Assembly: GCA_049242865.1 (NCBI GenBank)
Contig: JBMLOR010000065.1
Location: forward strand, 1 to 64,000
Source: CAIVPM01 sp049242865
GTDB lineage: Bacteria; Bacteroidota; Bacteroidia; Chitinophagales; Chitinophagaceae
Direction of reading: 5' to 3'
Length of the DNA: 64,000 nucleotides
Positions 15,134-23,095 of the stretch are shown piece by piece; the stretch's first letter is position 1, and every line of letters starts with the position of its first letter. The position numbers and the translations under genes were made by a program. The notes beneath the pieces are model-generated. The model was given only the letters and a program-made list of their open reading frames with translations, did not search any database and was not told the origin of the DNA.

Positions 15134-17542
15134 ATGAATATGAAGTTTAAATTCCTGTTGTGTTTTATTGTTGCTTTTTTTCAATTAGTAGCACAAGATG
15201 CAATAAATTATCAGTTGCCGCCAAAGCAAATGGCTGATTTGTTGTTGGCAAAGCCAACCCCAAGTGTTAGTATTGATAGTAAAGCTAATTGGATGTTGCT
15301 TAGCGAACGTAACAGCTATCCAAGTGTTGAGGAATTGGCAATGCCCGAACTTAGAATTGCAGGGTTAAGAATTAATCCCAACAACTACAGTTTAAGCAGG
15401 CAAAACTTTATTAATAATTTCACATTACAACTAATTTCTACAAAGAAAAATTTTGTAATTGCTGGCTTGCCAAGTCCTTTGCTTGCAGGTGCTGTAAGTT
15501 GGAGTCCAAACGAAACAAAAATTGCATTTACACAAACCAACCAAAAAACAGTTGATTTATATGTAATCGATGTTGCTACACAAAAAGCAACTAAAATAAA
15601 TAAGCAGCCATTAAATGCTGTTTTAGGTGGCTCTTATACTTGGATGGATGAAAATACCTTAGTGTATAAAGCAGCTGTAAAACCTGCAAGTGCTGCACCA
15701 CCTAAACCATTAGCTCCAAAAGGTCCAACAGTGCAGCAAAGCTTAGGCAAAGCAGCACCAAATGCAACGTTGCAGGATTTAATTAAAAGTCCTTACGACG
15801 AAGATTTGTTCGAATTTTATGCAACAAGCCAATTAGTACAAACTAAAAATGGCGTAGAAACTGTTGTAGCAAAACCTGCTTTGTATAGCAGTTATGTGGC
15901 TTCGCCAGATAAGAAATATTGGATGATTCGTACAATACAAAAGCCATTTAGTTATTTGGTAAGTGTTGGTGGTTTTCCTAGTAAAGTTGCTATTCATGAT
16001 GCTAGTGGTAAGTTTATAAAATTAATTGCCGATTTGCCAAGCACCGAGGTAAAACCAAGTGGATACGATAATGTACAAAATGTTCCAAGAGCTTTTGATT
16101 GGCGAGACGATGAACCTGCTACTATTACATGGTGTATGCCTTTGGATAGTGGGTTAATTAAAAAGCCTATGGAGTTTCATGATGCTGTATATACATTGTC
16201 TGCTCCATTTTCTGGCGAAGCCAAAGAGCTTTTTAAAACTAAAATGCGTTTTAGAGGCGTACAATGGGGTAACGAAAATTTGGCATTAATACAAGAAGGA
16301 AGTCAGTCAAAACAAATGGTAAAAATTAGTCACTTTAACCCAACAACTAATGATGTTAAAGTTTTGTACGAAAAGCCAAGTACCGATGCCTATAGTTTTC
16401 CTGGAAACCCAGTAACCACAAAAAATAAATTTGGAAGAGATGTTATTCAAACAACTGATAATGGAACAAAAATTTTAGTAAACAATACTACTGGTTCATC
16501 ACCTAAAGGCGATTTGCCATTTTTGGCAAAATGGGATATTGCTACAGGTAATAATGAAATTATTTGGCGTTGCCAAGATGGTGCATTCGAATTTGTAACT
16601 GAAGTTTTAGACGCTAATAAACTCACTTTATTGGTACGAAAAGAAAATAAAACAACGCCACCAAATTATTTTATAAAAGATTTAATGCTAAAAATTGCCG
16701 ACAGGCAGTTAACCAATTTTGCTAATCCTTATGCTCTTTTAGATGGTGTAAGTAAAGAGCAAATAAAATACAAACGTGCCGATGGGGTAGATTTAACTGC
16801 TACCTTGTATTTGCCAAAAGGTTATAATAAAGAAAAAGATGGGCCTTTGCCTGTATTTATGTGGGCTTATCCTCGTGAGTTTCAAAATGCAGCAGATGCA
16901 GCTCAAATAAGAGGAAGTCAAAATAGGTTTACAACAATTAGTTGGGGTTCGCCAATATTTTTTGTAACTCAAGGTTTTGCTGTTTTGGATAATGCCGAAA
17001 TGCCAATTGTAAGTACAGATGCAAATAAAAAGCCTAACGACGATTTTATTAATCAATTAAAATTAAATGCCGAAGCTGCTATTAATAAAGTTAGCGAAAT
17101 GGGGGTGGGTGATAAAAATAAAGTAGCTGTTGGTGGCCATAGTTATGGTGCATTTATGACTGCTAATTTATTGGCACACACTAATTTGTTTAAAGCAGGT
17201 TTAGCTCGTAGTGGTGCCTATAATAGAACACTTACGCCATTTGGTTTTCAAAACGAAGAACGTACTTATTGGCAAGCTCCACAATTGTATTACGAAATGA
17301 GTCCATTTAGTTATGCCAATAAAATTAAAACACCACTCTTGTTAATTCATGGCGATGCTGATAATAATCCTGGAACTTTTCCTATTAACAGTGAAAGATT
17401 ATATAATGCTATAAAAGGTAATGGAGGAACTGTAAGATATGTGAGTTTGCCATTTGAGTCACACGGTTACAGTGGACGTGAAAATATTTTACACATGCTT
17501 TGGGAAATGAATAGTTGGTTAGAGAAATATGTAAAGAAGTAA
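15134..17542 (+). CDS. S9 family serine peptidase, glutamyl endopeptidase-like (S9D)
   Basis: An 802-residue exported peptidase of the prolyl oligopeptidase clan. After a signal peptide (MNMKFKFLLCFIVAFFQLVAQ) a beta-propeller region fills about 30-560. The alpha/beta hydrolase domain follows, with nucleophile Ser670 (GGHSYGAF), acid Asp741 (HGDADNNPG) and His777 (FESHGY). The N-terminal stretch (MLLSERNSYPSVEELAMPE, AGLRINP) is typical of the glutamyl endopeptidase branch known from plant plastids and bacteria. It probably degrades peptides in the periplasm. A weak hairpin (17582-17624) separates it from the ATP-grasp cluster downstream. Confidence 0.9.
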   Translation: MNMKFKFLLCFIVAFFQLVAQDAINYQLPPKQMADLLLAKPTPSVSIDSKANWMLLSERNSYPSVEELAMPELRIAGLRINPNNYSLSRQNFINNFTLQLISTKKNFVIAGLPSPLLAGAVSWSPNETKIAFTQTNQKTVDLYVIDVATQKATKINKQPLNAVLGGSYTWMDENTLVYKAAVKPASAAPPKPLAPKGPTVQQSLGKAAPNATLQDLIKSPYDEDLFEFYATSQLVQTKNGVETVVAKPALYSSYVASPDKKYWMIRTIQKPFSYLVSVGGFPSKVAIHDASGKFIKLIADLPSTEVKPSGYDNVQNVPRAFDWRDDEPATITWCMPLDSGLIKKPMEFHDAVYTLSAPFSGEAKELFKTKMRFRGVQWGNENLALIQEGSQSKQMVKISHFNPTTNDVKVLYEKPSTDAYSFPGNPVTTKNKFGRDVIQTTDNGTKILVNNTTGSSPKGDLPFLAKWDIATGNNEIIWRCQDGAFEFVTEVLDANKLTLLVRKENKTTPPNYFIKDLMLKIADRQLTNFANPYALLDGVSKEQIKYKRADGVDLTATLYLPKGYNKEKDGPLPVFMWAYPREFQNAADAAQIRGSQNRFTTISWGSPIFFVTQGFAVLDNAEMPIVSTDANKKPNDDFINQLKLNAEAAINKVSEMGVGDKNKVAVGGHSYGAFMTANLLAHTNLFKAGLARSGAYNRTLTPFGFQNEERTYWQAPQLYYEMSPFSYANKIKTPLLLIHGDADNNPGTFPINSERLYNAIKGNGGTVRYVSLPFESHGYSGRENILHMLWEMNSWLEKYVKK

Positions 17543-17581
17543 TTGTTTTTTAAACACTAGATAGCATATATTTATCTTTTT

Positions 17582-17624
17582 AAACGGTTGTTGTTTATAA
17601 TTGTATTGTAAATGGCAGCCGTTT
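17582..17624 (+). terminator. Weak stem-loop between peptidase and ATP-grasp genes
   Basis: The arms at 17582-17592 and 17614-17624 can form an 11-bp stem (three G-U pairs) around a 21-base loop, followed by a T-containing stretch. It is a plausible but weak intrinsic terminator; the loop is long. Confidence 0.4.
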
Positions 17625-17652
17625 TATTTGTAAACATGTTAAATTTTTTTAT

Positions 17653-19113
17653 ATGAATAATTTAAGTGAAATCTGGAATTTATATAAACCAACTCCTGGT
17701 GTTTATGATGAAATGATTGATGAAAATTTAAATATTCGTGCTCCATATAAAAATTTTTTGGAAATTTTGCATTCACTGTCACCAAACGATTTAAGAGCAA
17801 AAGATGCCTTGGCAAGCGAGTTATTTATGAATCAGGGTATTACGTTTACAGTATATAGCGATAATAAAGGCATAGAGCGTATTTTTCCTTTCGATGTCAT
17901 TCCAAGAATAATAACCAATAGTGAATGGCAGCAAATTGAAAAAGGAATTCAACAAAGATTAAAAGCTTTGAACCTGTTTTTAAAAGACATTTACAACGAG
18001 CAACAAATCATTAAAGATGGTATTATTCCTGCCAATTTAATTGCAAGTTGTGAGCATTATACTCGAGAAGTTCAGGGCATAAAAGTTCCTCATGATGTTT
18101 ATGTACACATAAGTGGTATTGATTTAATTCGTGGCGGAGATGGTAAATTTTATATTTTGGAGGATAATTTACGAACTCCAAGTGGTGTAAGTTATATGCT
18201 CGAAAATCGTGAGGTTACAAAGCGATTGTTTCCAAGTTTATTAGCTACAAATCAAACCAAAATGATAAATAATTATCCTTTGGTTTTACATCAAATTTTA
18301 TTGCAATTGGCTCCGCAGCAACTAAGTAATCCAAACGTAGTTTTACTTACGCCAGGTGTTTTTAATAGTGCTTATTACGAGCATACTTTTTTGGCACGAA
18401 GTATGGGTATTGAGTTAGTAGAAGGTAGAGATTTGGTTGTAGATAATCATAAGGTTTACGCAAAAACCACAAATGGCTTAAAACAAGTACATGTAATTTA
18501 TAGAAGACTAGATGATGATTATCTTGATCCATTGGTTTTTAATCCAAATAGTGTGCTAGGTGTGCCAGGCCTTATGGCAGCTTATAGAAAAGGCAATGTG
18601 GCTATTGTAAATGCTGTTGGCAATGGAGTTGCAGATGATAAAGCTGTTTATAAATATGTACCAGATATGATAAAATACTATTTAAACGAACAAGCTATTT
18701 TACCCAATATTCCAACTTACGAACTTAGCTATCCCGATCAAAGAGAACATGTCATTAAAAATATTACTTCAATGGTGGTTAAAAAAACCAATCAAAGTGG
18801 AGGCTATGGAATGCTTATGGGCAATGCAGCTAGTGAAAAAGAAATTGAAAGTTTTGTTTTAAAAATAAACGAGGACCCTCGCAGTTTTATTGCTCAGCCA
18901 ATTATACAATTAAGTACAGTTCCTTGTTTTATTGATGGAAAATTACAGCCACGACATGTTGATTTAAGACCCTATGCTTTGTGTGGACCTAATGGCGTGC
19001 AAATTGTGCCAGGAGGTTTAACTAGGGTGGCTCTTAAAGAAGGGAGCTTGGTAGTAAATTCATCGCAAGGAGGTGGTAGTAAAGACACTTGGGTAATTGA
19101 TTTTGAACAGTAA
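17653..19113 (+). CDS. Circularly permuted ATP-grasp type 2 protein (DUF404/DUF407)
   Basis: A 486-residue predicted peptide or amide ligase. The family is a circularly permuted ATP-grasp fold proposed from genome context to make small peptide-like products; no reaction is firmly assigned. Recognisable blocks are the N-terminal WNLYKPTPGVYDEMIDENLN, PFDVIPRIITNSEWQQIEKG, the nucleotide-region segment DLIRGGDGKFYILEDNLRTP, GVANAVGNGV-type glycine motifs near 315-330, and the C-terminal RHVDLRPYALCGPNG with PGGLTRVAL. Length is typical. It is first of three same-strand genes (ATP-grasp, alpha-E, transglutaminase), the conserved arrangement across bacteria. Confidence 0.92.
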   Translation: MNNLSEIWNLYKPTPGVYDEMIDENLNIRAPYKNFLEILHSLSPNDLRAKDALASELFMNQGITFTVYSDNKGIERIFPFDVIPRIITNSEWQQIEKGIQQRLKALNLFLKDIYNEQQIIKDGIIPANLIASCEHYTREVQGIKVPHDVYVHISGIDLIRGGDGKFYILEDNLRTPSGVSYMLENREVTKRLFPSLLATNQTKMINNYPLVLHQILLQLAPQQLSNPNVVLLTPGVFNSAYYEHTFLARSMGIELVEGRDLVVDNHKVYAKTTNGLKQVHVIYRRLDDDYLDPLVFNPNSVLGVPGLMAAYRKGNVAIVNAVGNGVADDKAVYKYVPDMIKYYLNEQAILPNIPTYELSYPDQREHVIKNITSMVVKKTNQSGGYGMLMGNAASEKEIESFVLKINEDPRSFIAQPIIQLSTVPCFIDGKLQPRHVDLRPYALCGPNGVQIVPGGLTRVALKEGSLVVNSSQGGGSKDTWVIDFEQ

Positions 19114-19125
19114 TTAGTCAAAGAA

Positions 19126-19208
19126 GTCATTAGTCAGAAAGTCATTGTTCAGAAAGTAATAGATTAATTCATCAATCAACAAATCATCAATCATCAATCA
19201 ACAAATCA
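19126..19208 (+). repeat. Short direct repeats between ATP-grasp and alpha-E genes
   Basis: Two imperfect 15-base tandem units (19126-19140 and 19141-19155, two differences) are followed by two exact 16-base copies of ATCAATCAACAAATCA at 19171-19186 and 19193-19208. They fill most of the 104-base gap. They look like slippage-derived low-complexity DNA; no regulatory role is shown. Confidence 0.7.
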
Positions 19209-19217
19209 AAAATAATC

Positions 19218-20159
19218 ATGCTTAGTAGAATTGCAGATTCATTATTTTGGACAAATCGATACATGGAGCGAGCCGAAAATTTGGTTCGTTATACCATGAT
19301 AAATTATATACTAATATTAGATAAAGGTGTAAACAATAATCAAAATTGGATGCCAGTTTTGGAATTGTTTTCTGCAAACTCACCTGCTTATTTAAACGAA
19401 ATTAAACACGATACACCAACAGCATTGCACGAACTAATTACTAATACTCAAAATATAAATTCGCTTAAAAATATTGTTGCTAAAGCAAGAGAAAATGCTC
19501 GAGGTGTTCAAGATCACATTACAAAAGAGGTTTGGGAGCAAGTAAATCAGCTATATCATTATCTTAACCAAAACGATTTGCCTAGTAATTGGAGTAATGC
19601 AAATGCTTTGGAAATTTTAAATATTCTTACAAAAGAAATTACAGTATTTATTGGTGTTACCGATGCAACTATGCCACGAAATAAAGGCTGGAACTTTATG
19701 AATATTGGTAAGTATTTAGAACGAGCTTTAATTACCATTGAAGTTGCTAATAGTTTTTTTAAGCCCCTAGAATATAATGTAGATGCAGATACTGATATTT
19801 TATATTGGAAGCCTATGCTACTTGCTTTGAGTGGGTATGAATTACATTTAAAAACTTATCGAGGAACAAATATTACAAAAAATGCCCTGCATCAGATTGC
19901 ATTTAATAAACACTTTACAAGAAGCCTGATGTATACTTTAATACGAATTGAAAAGTATCTAAAAGATATAATACCTGTTGACGATACTGCTGAACTAACT
20001 TCAATTAAAAAGCAATTTGGCAGACTAATTAATAGCATTGAATTTGCCGATGAAGACAAACTTAATAAGCATATTTTGCAACTGTTTTTAAGCGATACAC
20101 GCTTTGCAATTAATGAGTTTAATCAAAAACTTACACAACAATTTTTTTCGTACACATAA
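19218..20159 (+). CDS. Alpha-E domain protein (DUF403)
   Basis: A 313-residue, mainly alpha-helical protein, opening with the family signature MLSRIADSLFWTNRYMERAENLVR. Helical repeats follow through the full length (for example ITKEVWEQVNQLYHYLNQ and MNIGKYLERALITIEVANSFF). Alpha-E proteins occur almost only beside circularly permuted ATP-grasp genes and are thought to support the ligase. No enzymatic residues are established. The gene starts 104 bases after the ATP-grasp gene and ends 9 bases before the transglutaminase, so an operon is likely. Confidence 0.92.
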   Translation: MLSRIADSLFWTNRYMERAENLVRYTMINYILILDKGVNNNQNWMPVLELFSANSPAYLNEIKHDTPTALHELITNTQNINSLKNIVAKARENARGVQDHITKEVWEQVNQLYHYLNQNDLPSNWSNANALEILNILTKEITVFIGVTDATMPRNKGWNFMNIGKYLERALITIEVANSFFKPLEYNVDADTDILYWKPMLLALSGYELHLKTYRGTNITKNALHQIAFNKHFTRSLMYTLIRIEKYLKDIIPVDDTAELTSIKKQFGRLINSIEFADEDKLNKHILQLFLSDTRFAINEFNQKLTQQFFSYT

Positions 20160-20168
20160 CTAATTATA

Positions 20169-21113
20169 ATGCCCATTTTTAAAATACATCACATCACAAA
20201 ATATCAGTATAATCAACTAGTAAAAGAAAGCTGTAATCAGTTAAAAATTTATCCCTTTCAACATACTAGTCAAGAAATTTTATTTCATGAATTACAAATA
20301 ACTCATCAGCCTCAAATTTTTGAATTTGATGATTATTGGGGCAATAAAGTTGGGTTTTTTAATGTGTTGCACCCACATCAAGAAATGATAATAGAAAGTA
20401 AACTAACCATTAGAACTACAAGTTTAGAAACACTGAATATTAGTAATCAAAGTTTTTGGAATGATTTGCATAATGCTAAACAAAACAATTTTAAGTTATT
20501 AGAATTATCAATGCCAGATACGATTAATAATCAATTGCTTATTGATGAAATAATTGAAAAATTGCAAGTAAAAAATTTGTCAATTAGTGAGGTTGTGCAA
20601 GCAGCTTCTACTTATGTTTTTAATCATTTTAAATACATAAAAGGCATTACAACTGTAGAAACAACTATTGATGAAATTATGCAACACCAATCAGGTGTAT
20701 GTCAAGATTTTGCACATGTTTTATTACAAATTTTGCGTACCATGCAAATTCCATGTAGGTATGTGAGTGGTTATATTTGCCCTAATAAAAATGGCTTAAG
20801 GGGTGAGGGTGCTACACATGCATGGATAGAAGCTTATATTCCAAATTTTGGTTGGGCAGGTATTGACCCAACCAACAATGTTTGGGTTACTAACAATCAT
20901 GTAATACTTGCTGTTGGTAAAAACTTTAATGATTGTACCCCAATAAAAGGAACATTCAAAGGATTGGCCAAACAAAAACTTAGTGTATTTGTAAGTGTTG
21001 GCTATGAAGATGGAAATTGTTTTGAAGAGATTAATAGTGTTGTGCTAGATACAGATAATACGCCAACTGTAGAAAAGTTCGACTACACTGAGGCACAGCA
21101 GCAACAACAGTAA
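20169..21113 (+). CDS. Transglutaminase-like cysteine protease-fold protein of the ATP-grasp/alpha-E cluster
   Basis: A 314-residue cytoplasmic-looking protein without a signal peptide. An N-terminal beta-rich domain (about 1-110, starting MPIFKIHHITKYQYNQLVKES) precedes a transglutaminase core with an intact triad: Cys in HQSGVCQDFAHVLL, His in GATHAWIEAY, Asp in AGIDPTNN. Members of this group accompany the ATP-grasp/alpha-E pair and are predicted to hydrolyse or transfer amide bonds of the product. A C-terminal glutamine-rich tail (QQQQQ) is present. Nine bases separate it from the alpha-E gene. It faces the arsenic operon tail-to-tail. Confidence 0.9.
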   Translation: MPIFKIHHITKYQYNQLVKESCNQLKIYPFQHTSQEILFHELQITHQPQIFEFDDYWGNKVGFFNVLHPHQEMIIESKLTIRTTSLETLNISNQSFWNDLHNAKQNNFKLLELSMPDTINNQLLIDEIIEKLQVKNLSISEVVQAASTYVFNHFKYIKGITTVETTIDEIMQHQSGVCQDFAHVLLQILRTMQIPCRYVSGYICPNKNGLRGEGATHAWIEAYIPNFGWAGIDPTNNVWVTNNHVILAVGKNFNDCTPIKGTFKGLAKQKLSVFVSVGYEDGNCFEEINSVVLDTDNTPTVEKFDYTEAQQQQQ

Positions 21114-21125
21114 TTCTACAAAAAG

Positions 21126-21545
21126 TTATAGTTGTTCCTGAACAAAGGTTTTGCAATAATCTTTGATTAGTTGTCTAACAGCTTTAAACTCCTTCATAAT
21201 TTCTTCTTCAGTCCCTGTTGCTTTTGCAGGGTCGGGAAAGTTGTAATGAAATTTCTTGGCATTTGTAGGAAAGTATGGGCAACGCTCTTTTGCATTGTCA
21301 CAAACTGTTATCACATAATCAAATGCTACCCCTATATATTCATTAATGTTGTTTGATGTATGGTTAGAAATATCTATTCCATCATCAGCCATAGTAGCAA
21401 TAGCTTTAGGATTTACACCATGCGTTTCAACGCCAGCACTGAATACTTTTACTTCTTTACCTTTTGTAAAGTGCTCTAAATAGCCATGGGCAATTTGGCT
21501 TCTACAGCTGTTGCCTGTGCATAGTACTAAAATATTTTTTGTCAT
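21126..21545 (-). CDS. arsC: Arsenate reductase, thioredoxin-coupled ArsC type
   Basis: This enzyme reduces arsenate to arsenite in the cytoplasm using thioredoxin. The 139 residues have the low-molecular-weight phosphatase fold with P-loop CTGNSCRS (Cys9, Arg15) and the redox pair of this subclass in VCDNAKERCPYFP. The aspartate loop is NFPDPAK. Length matches the family. It is last in the minus-strand order arsR, DUF6428, acetyltransferase, arsC. No arsenite exporter follows; the next gene downstream is on the opposite strand 12 bases away. Confidence 0.93.
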   Translation of the reverse strand: MTKNILVLCTGNSCRSQIAHGYLEHFTKGKEVKVFSAGVETHGVNPKAIATMADDGIDISNHTSNNINEYIGVAFDYVITVCDNAKERCPYFPTNAKKFHYNFPDPAKATGTEEEIMKEFKAVRQLIKDYCKTFVQEQL

Positions 21546-21559
21546 AATTATATAAATGT

Positions 21560-22042
21560 TTAAATGAGTTTACTTCTTCGTTCAAATAGTAAATTGTCTT
21601 TCCATATTCCATTTATTAATCCAATTTTTTCGCGAATTCCTACCATTCTAAATCCAGCTTTTTCGTGCACTTTTATACTTGCTTTATTCTCAGGGAAAAT
21701 ACTCGATTGTAGCGTCCAAATTCCATGCTTTTCACTTTCTACAATTTGTTGTTGTAAAAGTTTACTTGCAATGCCTTTGTTCCAATAATTTTCATGTATG
21801 TAAATGCTTATTTCTGCAACACCTTTGTAAACTAATCTGTTTGAAACAGGAGCAAGCGAACACCAACCAACAAGTTTTTGATTATCAAACATTCCAATTC
21901 TTCCAATTTGTAAGTGGTTGCTATTCCAACTTTCCCAAGTTGGCAAATCTGTTTGAAAAGTAGCAATTCCAGTATTTATGCCTTGTAAATAAATGTGGCA
22001 TAAATCATTAAAATTTTCTTGGTTAAAATAATCAATGTTCAT
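21560..22042 (-). CDS. arsN1: GNAT acetyltransferase, ArsN1 / phosphinothricin-acetyltransferase-like
   Basis: A 160-residue GNAT enzyme. It has the acetyl-CoA loop ENYWNKGIASKLL and the subgroup-defining blocks GWCSLAPVSNRLVYKGVAE, GIWTLQSSIFPENKAS and EKAGFRMVGIREKIG, ending KDNLLFERRS. These match the ArsN1 / Pat group, which N-acetylates arsinothricin or phosphinothricin. The setting inside an arsR operon favours arsinothricin, but substrate is inferred. The frame runs 25 codons further upstream to a GTG inside the preceding gene. The ATG at 22042 is preferred because it gives the family N-terminus and sits one base after that gene's stop. Confidence 0.85.
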   Translation of the reverse strand: MNIDYFNQENFNDLCHIYLQGINTGIATFQTDLPTWESWNSNHLQIGRIGMFDNQKLVGWCSLAPVSNRLVYKGVAEISIYIHENYWNKGIASKLLQQQIVESEKHGIWTLQSSIFPENKASIKVHEKAGFRMVGIREKIGLINGIWKDNLLFERRSKLI

Positions 22043-22043
22043 A

Positions 22044-22499
22044 TTAGCAACAGGCACTATTTGGTGTACAACAAGATTGCTTGTTTTGTATGGAATTTTC
22101 AATAACAGGAATACCACATTTTTCTTGTGCTAAACAGTTGGTTTGTTTAGGTACTAGCGTAAAAATTCCATGCTCAAAATCAATCCCATATTTTCCTATG
22201 GTATCGTTTTGATATTCAACTTCAATTTCATCGTCTTCAATAAGTAGTTTTTCAATCGAAAGATCAATGATGGATAATAGTTTATTAGGTTCAATTTTAT
22301 GCCATGTATCAACGCTTTCCCAAAGTTGCATAGTTACAAGTTTTTCTTGCCTTATAGTTCCACCACAATCAATAAATCTTTTGTTAATATGTCCTACTTC
22401 TGTTATATGAAAATGAGATGGTACAGTTTTACCATTTGGCAAACTAAAATTTACTTCTGAAACAGTTTTAAGCAAATGTTTAAATGTTGATAATTGCAT
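22044..22499 (-). CDS. DUF6428 family protein of arsenic operons, cysteine-rich tail
   Basis: A 151-residue soluble protein of unknown function that in Bacteroidota typically sits between arsR and arsenic-handling genes. The body (about 1-125) starts LSTFKHLLKTVSEVNFSLPNG and contains SHFHITEVGHINKRFIDCGG with clustered His and Cys residues. The last 30 residues add Cys in NCLAQEKCG and two vicinal pairs (QSCCTPNSACC). Vicinal cysteines could bind trivalent arsenic, but that is inference. The gene lies 21 bases downstream of arsR and one base upstream of the acetyltransferase start, so the operon is tight. Confidence 0.8.
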   Translation of the reverse strand: MQLSTFKHLLKTVSEVNFSLPNGKTVPSHFHITEVGHINKRFIDCGGTIRQEKLVTMQLWESVDTWHKIEPNKLLSIIDLSIEKLLIEDDEIEVEYQNDTIGKYGIDFEHGIFTLVPKQTNCLAQEKCGIPVIENSIQNKQSCCTPNSACC

Positions 22500-22520
22500 A
22501 TTTTTTTATTTTTAAAATTT

Positions 22521-22847
22521 TTAACAGCATCGTGTAGCTTTAATTTGGGTGGTGATATTTTTTAAATAACTCATTAGCGTATCAATTGTATTTTCATTAA
22601 TGCAATAGCAAATTGCGTTTCCTTCGATGTTGCCTTTAATAATGTTAGCACTTTTTAGTTCTTTTAAATGTTGCGAAACAGTAGCTTGTGCAAGTGGCAA
22701 TTCGTTTACAATATCGCCACAAATACAAGTATTTGTTTTAAGTAAATACTCAACTATAGCAATTCTTGCAGGATGTGCTAAAGATTTCATGAGTGTTGCT
22801 ATTTCGTTTTGATGTTGCGTAAAATGTTCTGCTTTTGATGCTCCCAT
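22521..22847 (-). CDS. arsR: ArsR-family metalloregulator
   Basis: A 108-residue winged-helix repressor that should release its operator on binding arsenite. The HTH reads LPLAQATVSQHLKELKSANI. Candidate metal ligands are Cys41 and Cys43 (TCICGDIV), and the C-terminal pair Cys107-Cys108 (TRCC). The frame can start at an ATG at 22883, but that would translate through the palindromic operator at 22858-22873. The ATG at 22847 (MGASKAEHF) fits the family better. It heads the operon arsR, DUF6428, arsN1-like, arsC and is probably autoregulated. Confidence 0.9.
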   Translation of the reverse strand: MGASKAEHFTQHQNEIATLMKSLAHPARIAIVEYLLKTNTCICGDIVNELPLAQATVSQHLKELKSANIIKGNIEGNAICYCINENTIDTLMSYLKNITTQIKATRCC

Positions 22848-22857
22848 GTTTAAATTA

Positions 22858-22893
22858 TAATATTGCAATATTACGATAAACATTTTTTATCAA
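22858..22893 (-). promoter_or_regulatory. arsR promoter with palindromic operator over the -7 element
   Basis: A perfect 16-bp palindrome, TAATATTGCAATATTA, lies at 22858-22873, eleven bases upstream of the arsR ATG. On the minus strand its first half is TAATATTG, seven of eight matches to the Bacteroidota -7 consensus TAnnTTTG, and a TTG lies 17 bases upstream (22891-22893). A dimeric ArsR bound there would block the promoter. Confidence 0.7.
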
Positions 22894-23095
22894 CCAAATT
22901 TTTTTTATTCAAGTTTTTTTTACGATGATTTAAATACAATTTTTCTTATCGATTTGTGTTTATTATAAGCTTTGTACAATTTGTAGAATAAAAAATAGAG
23001 ATGACCATGCACAAGCAATAATTACTTAGTATAATACACTAAATATTTAGGATATTTTTTAACAGAATTTGAAATATTAAAAGAAGGTGGAGATT

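Noticed and set aside
19126..19208. CRISPR-like array
   Set aside because: Repeats are too short, too few and of low complexity, with no cas genes anywhere in the window.
22848..22883. Earlier ATG for arsR
   Set aside because: It would put the palindromic operator and -7 element inside the coding sequence.
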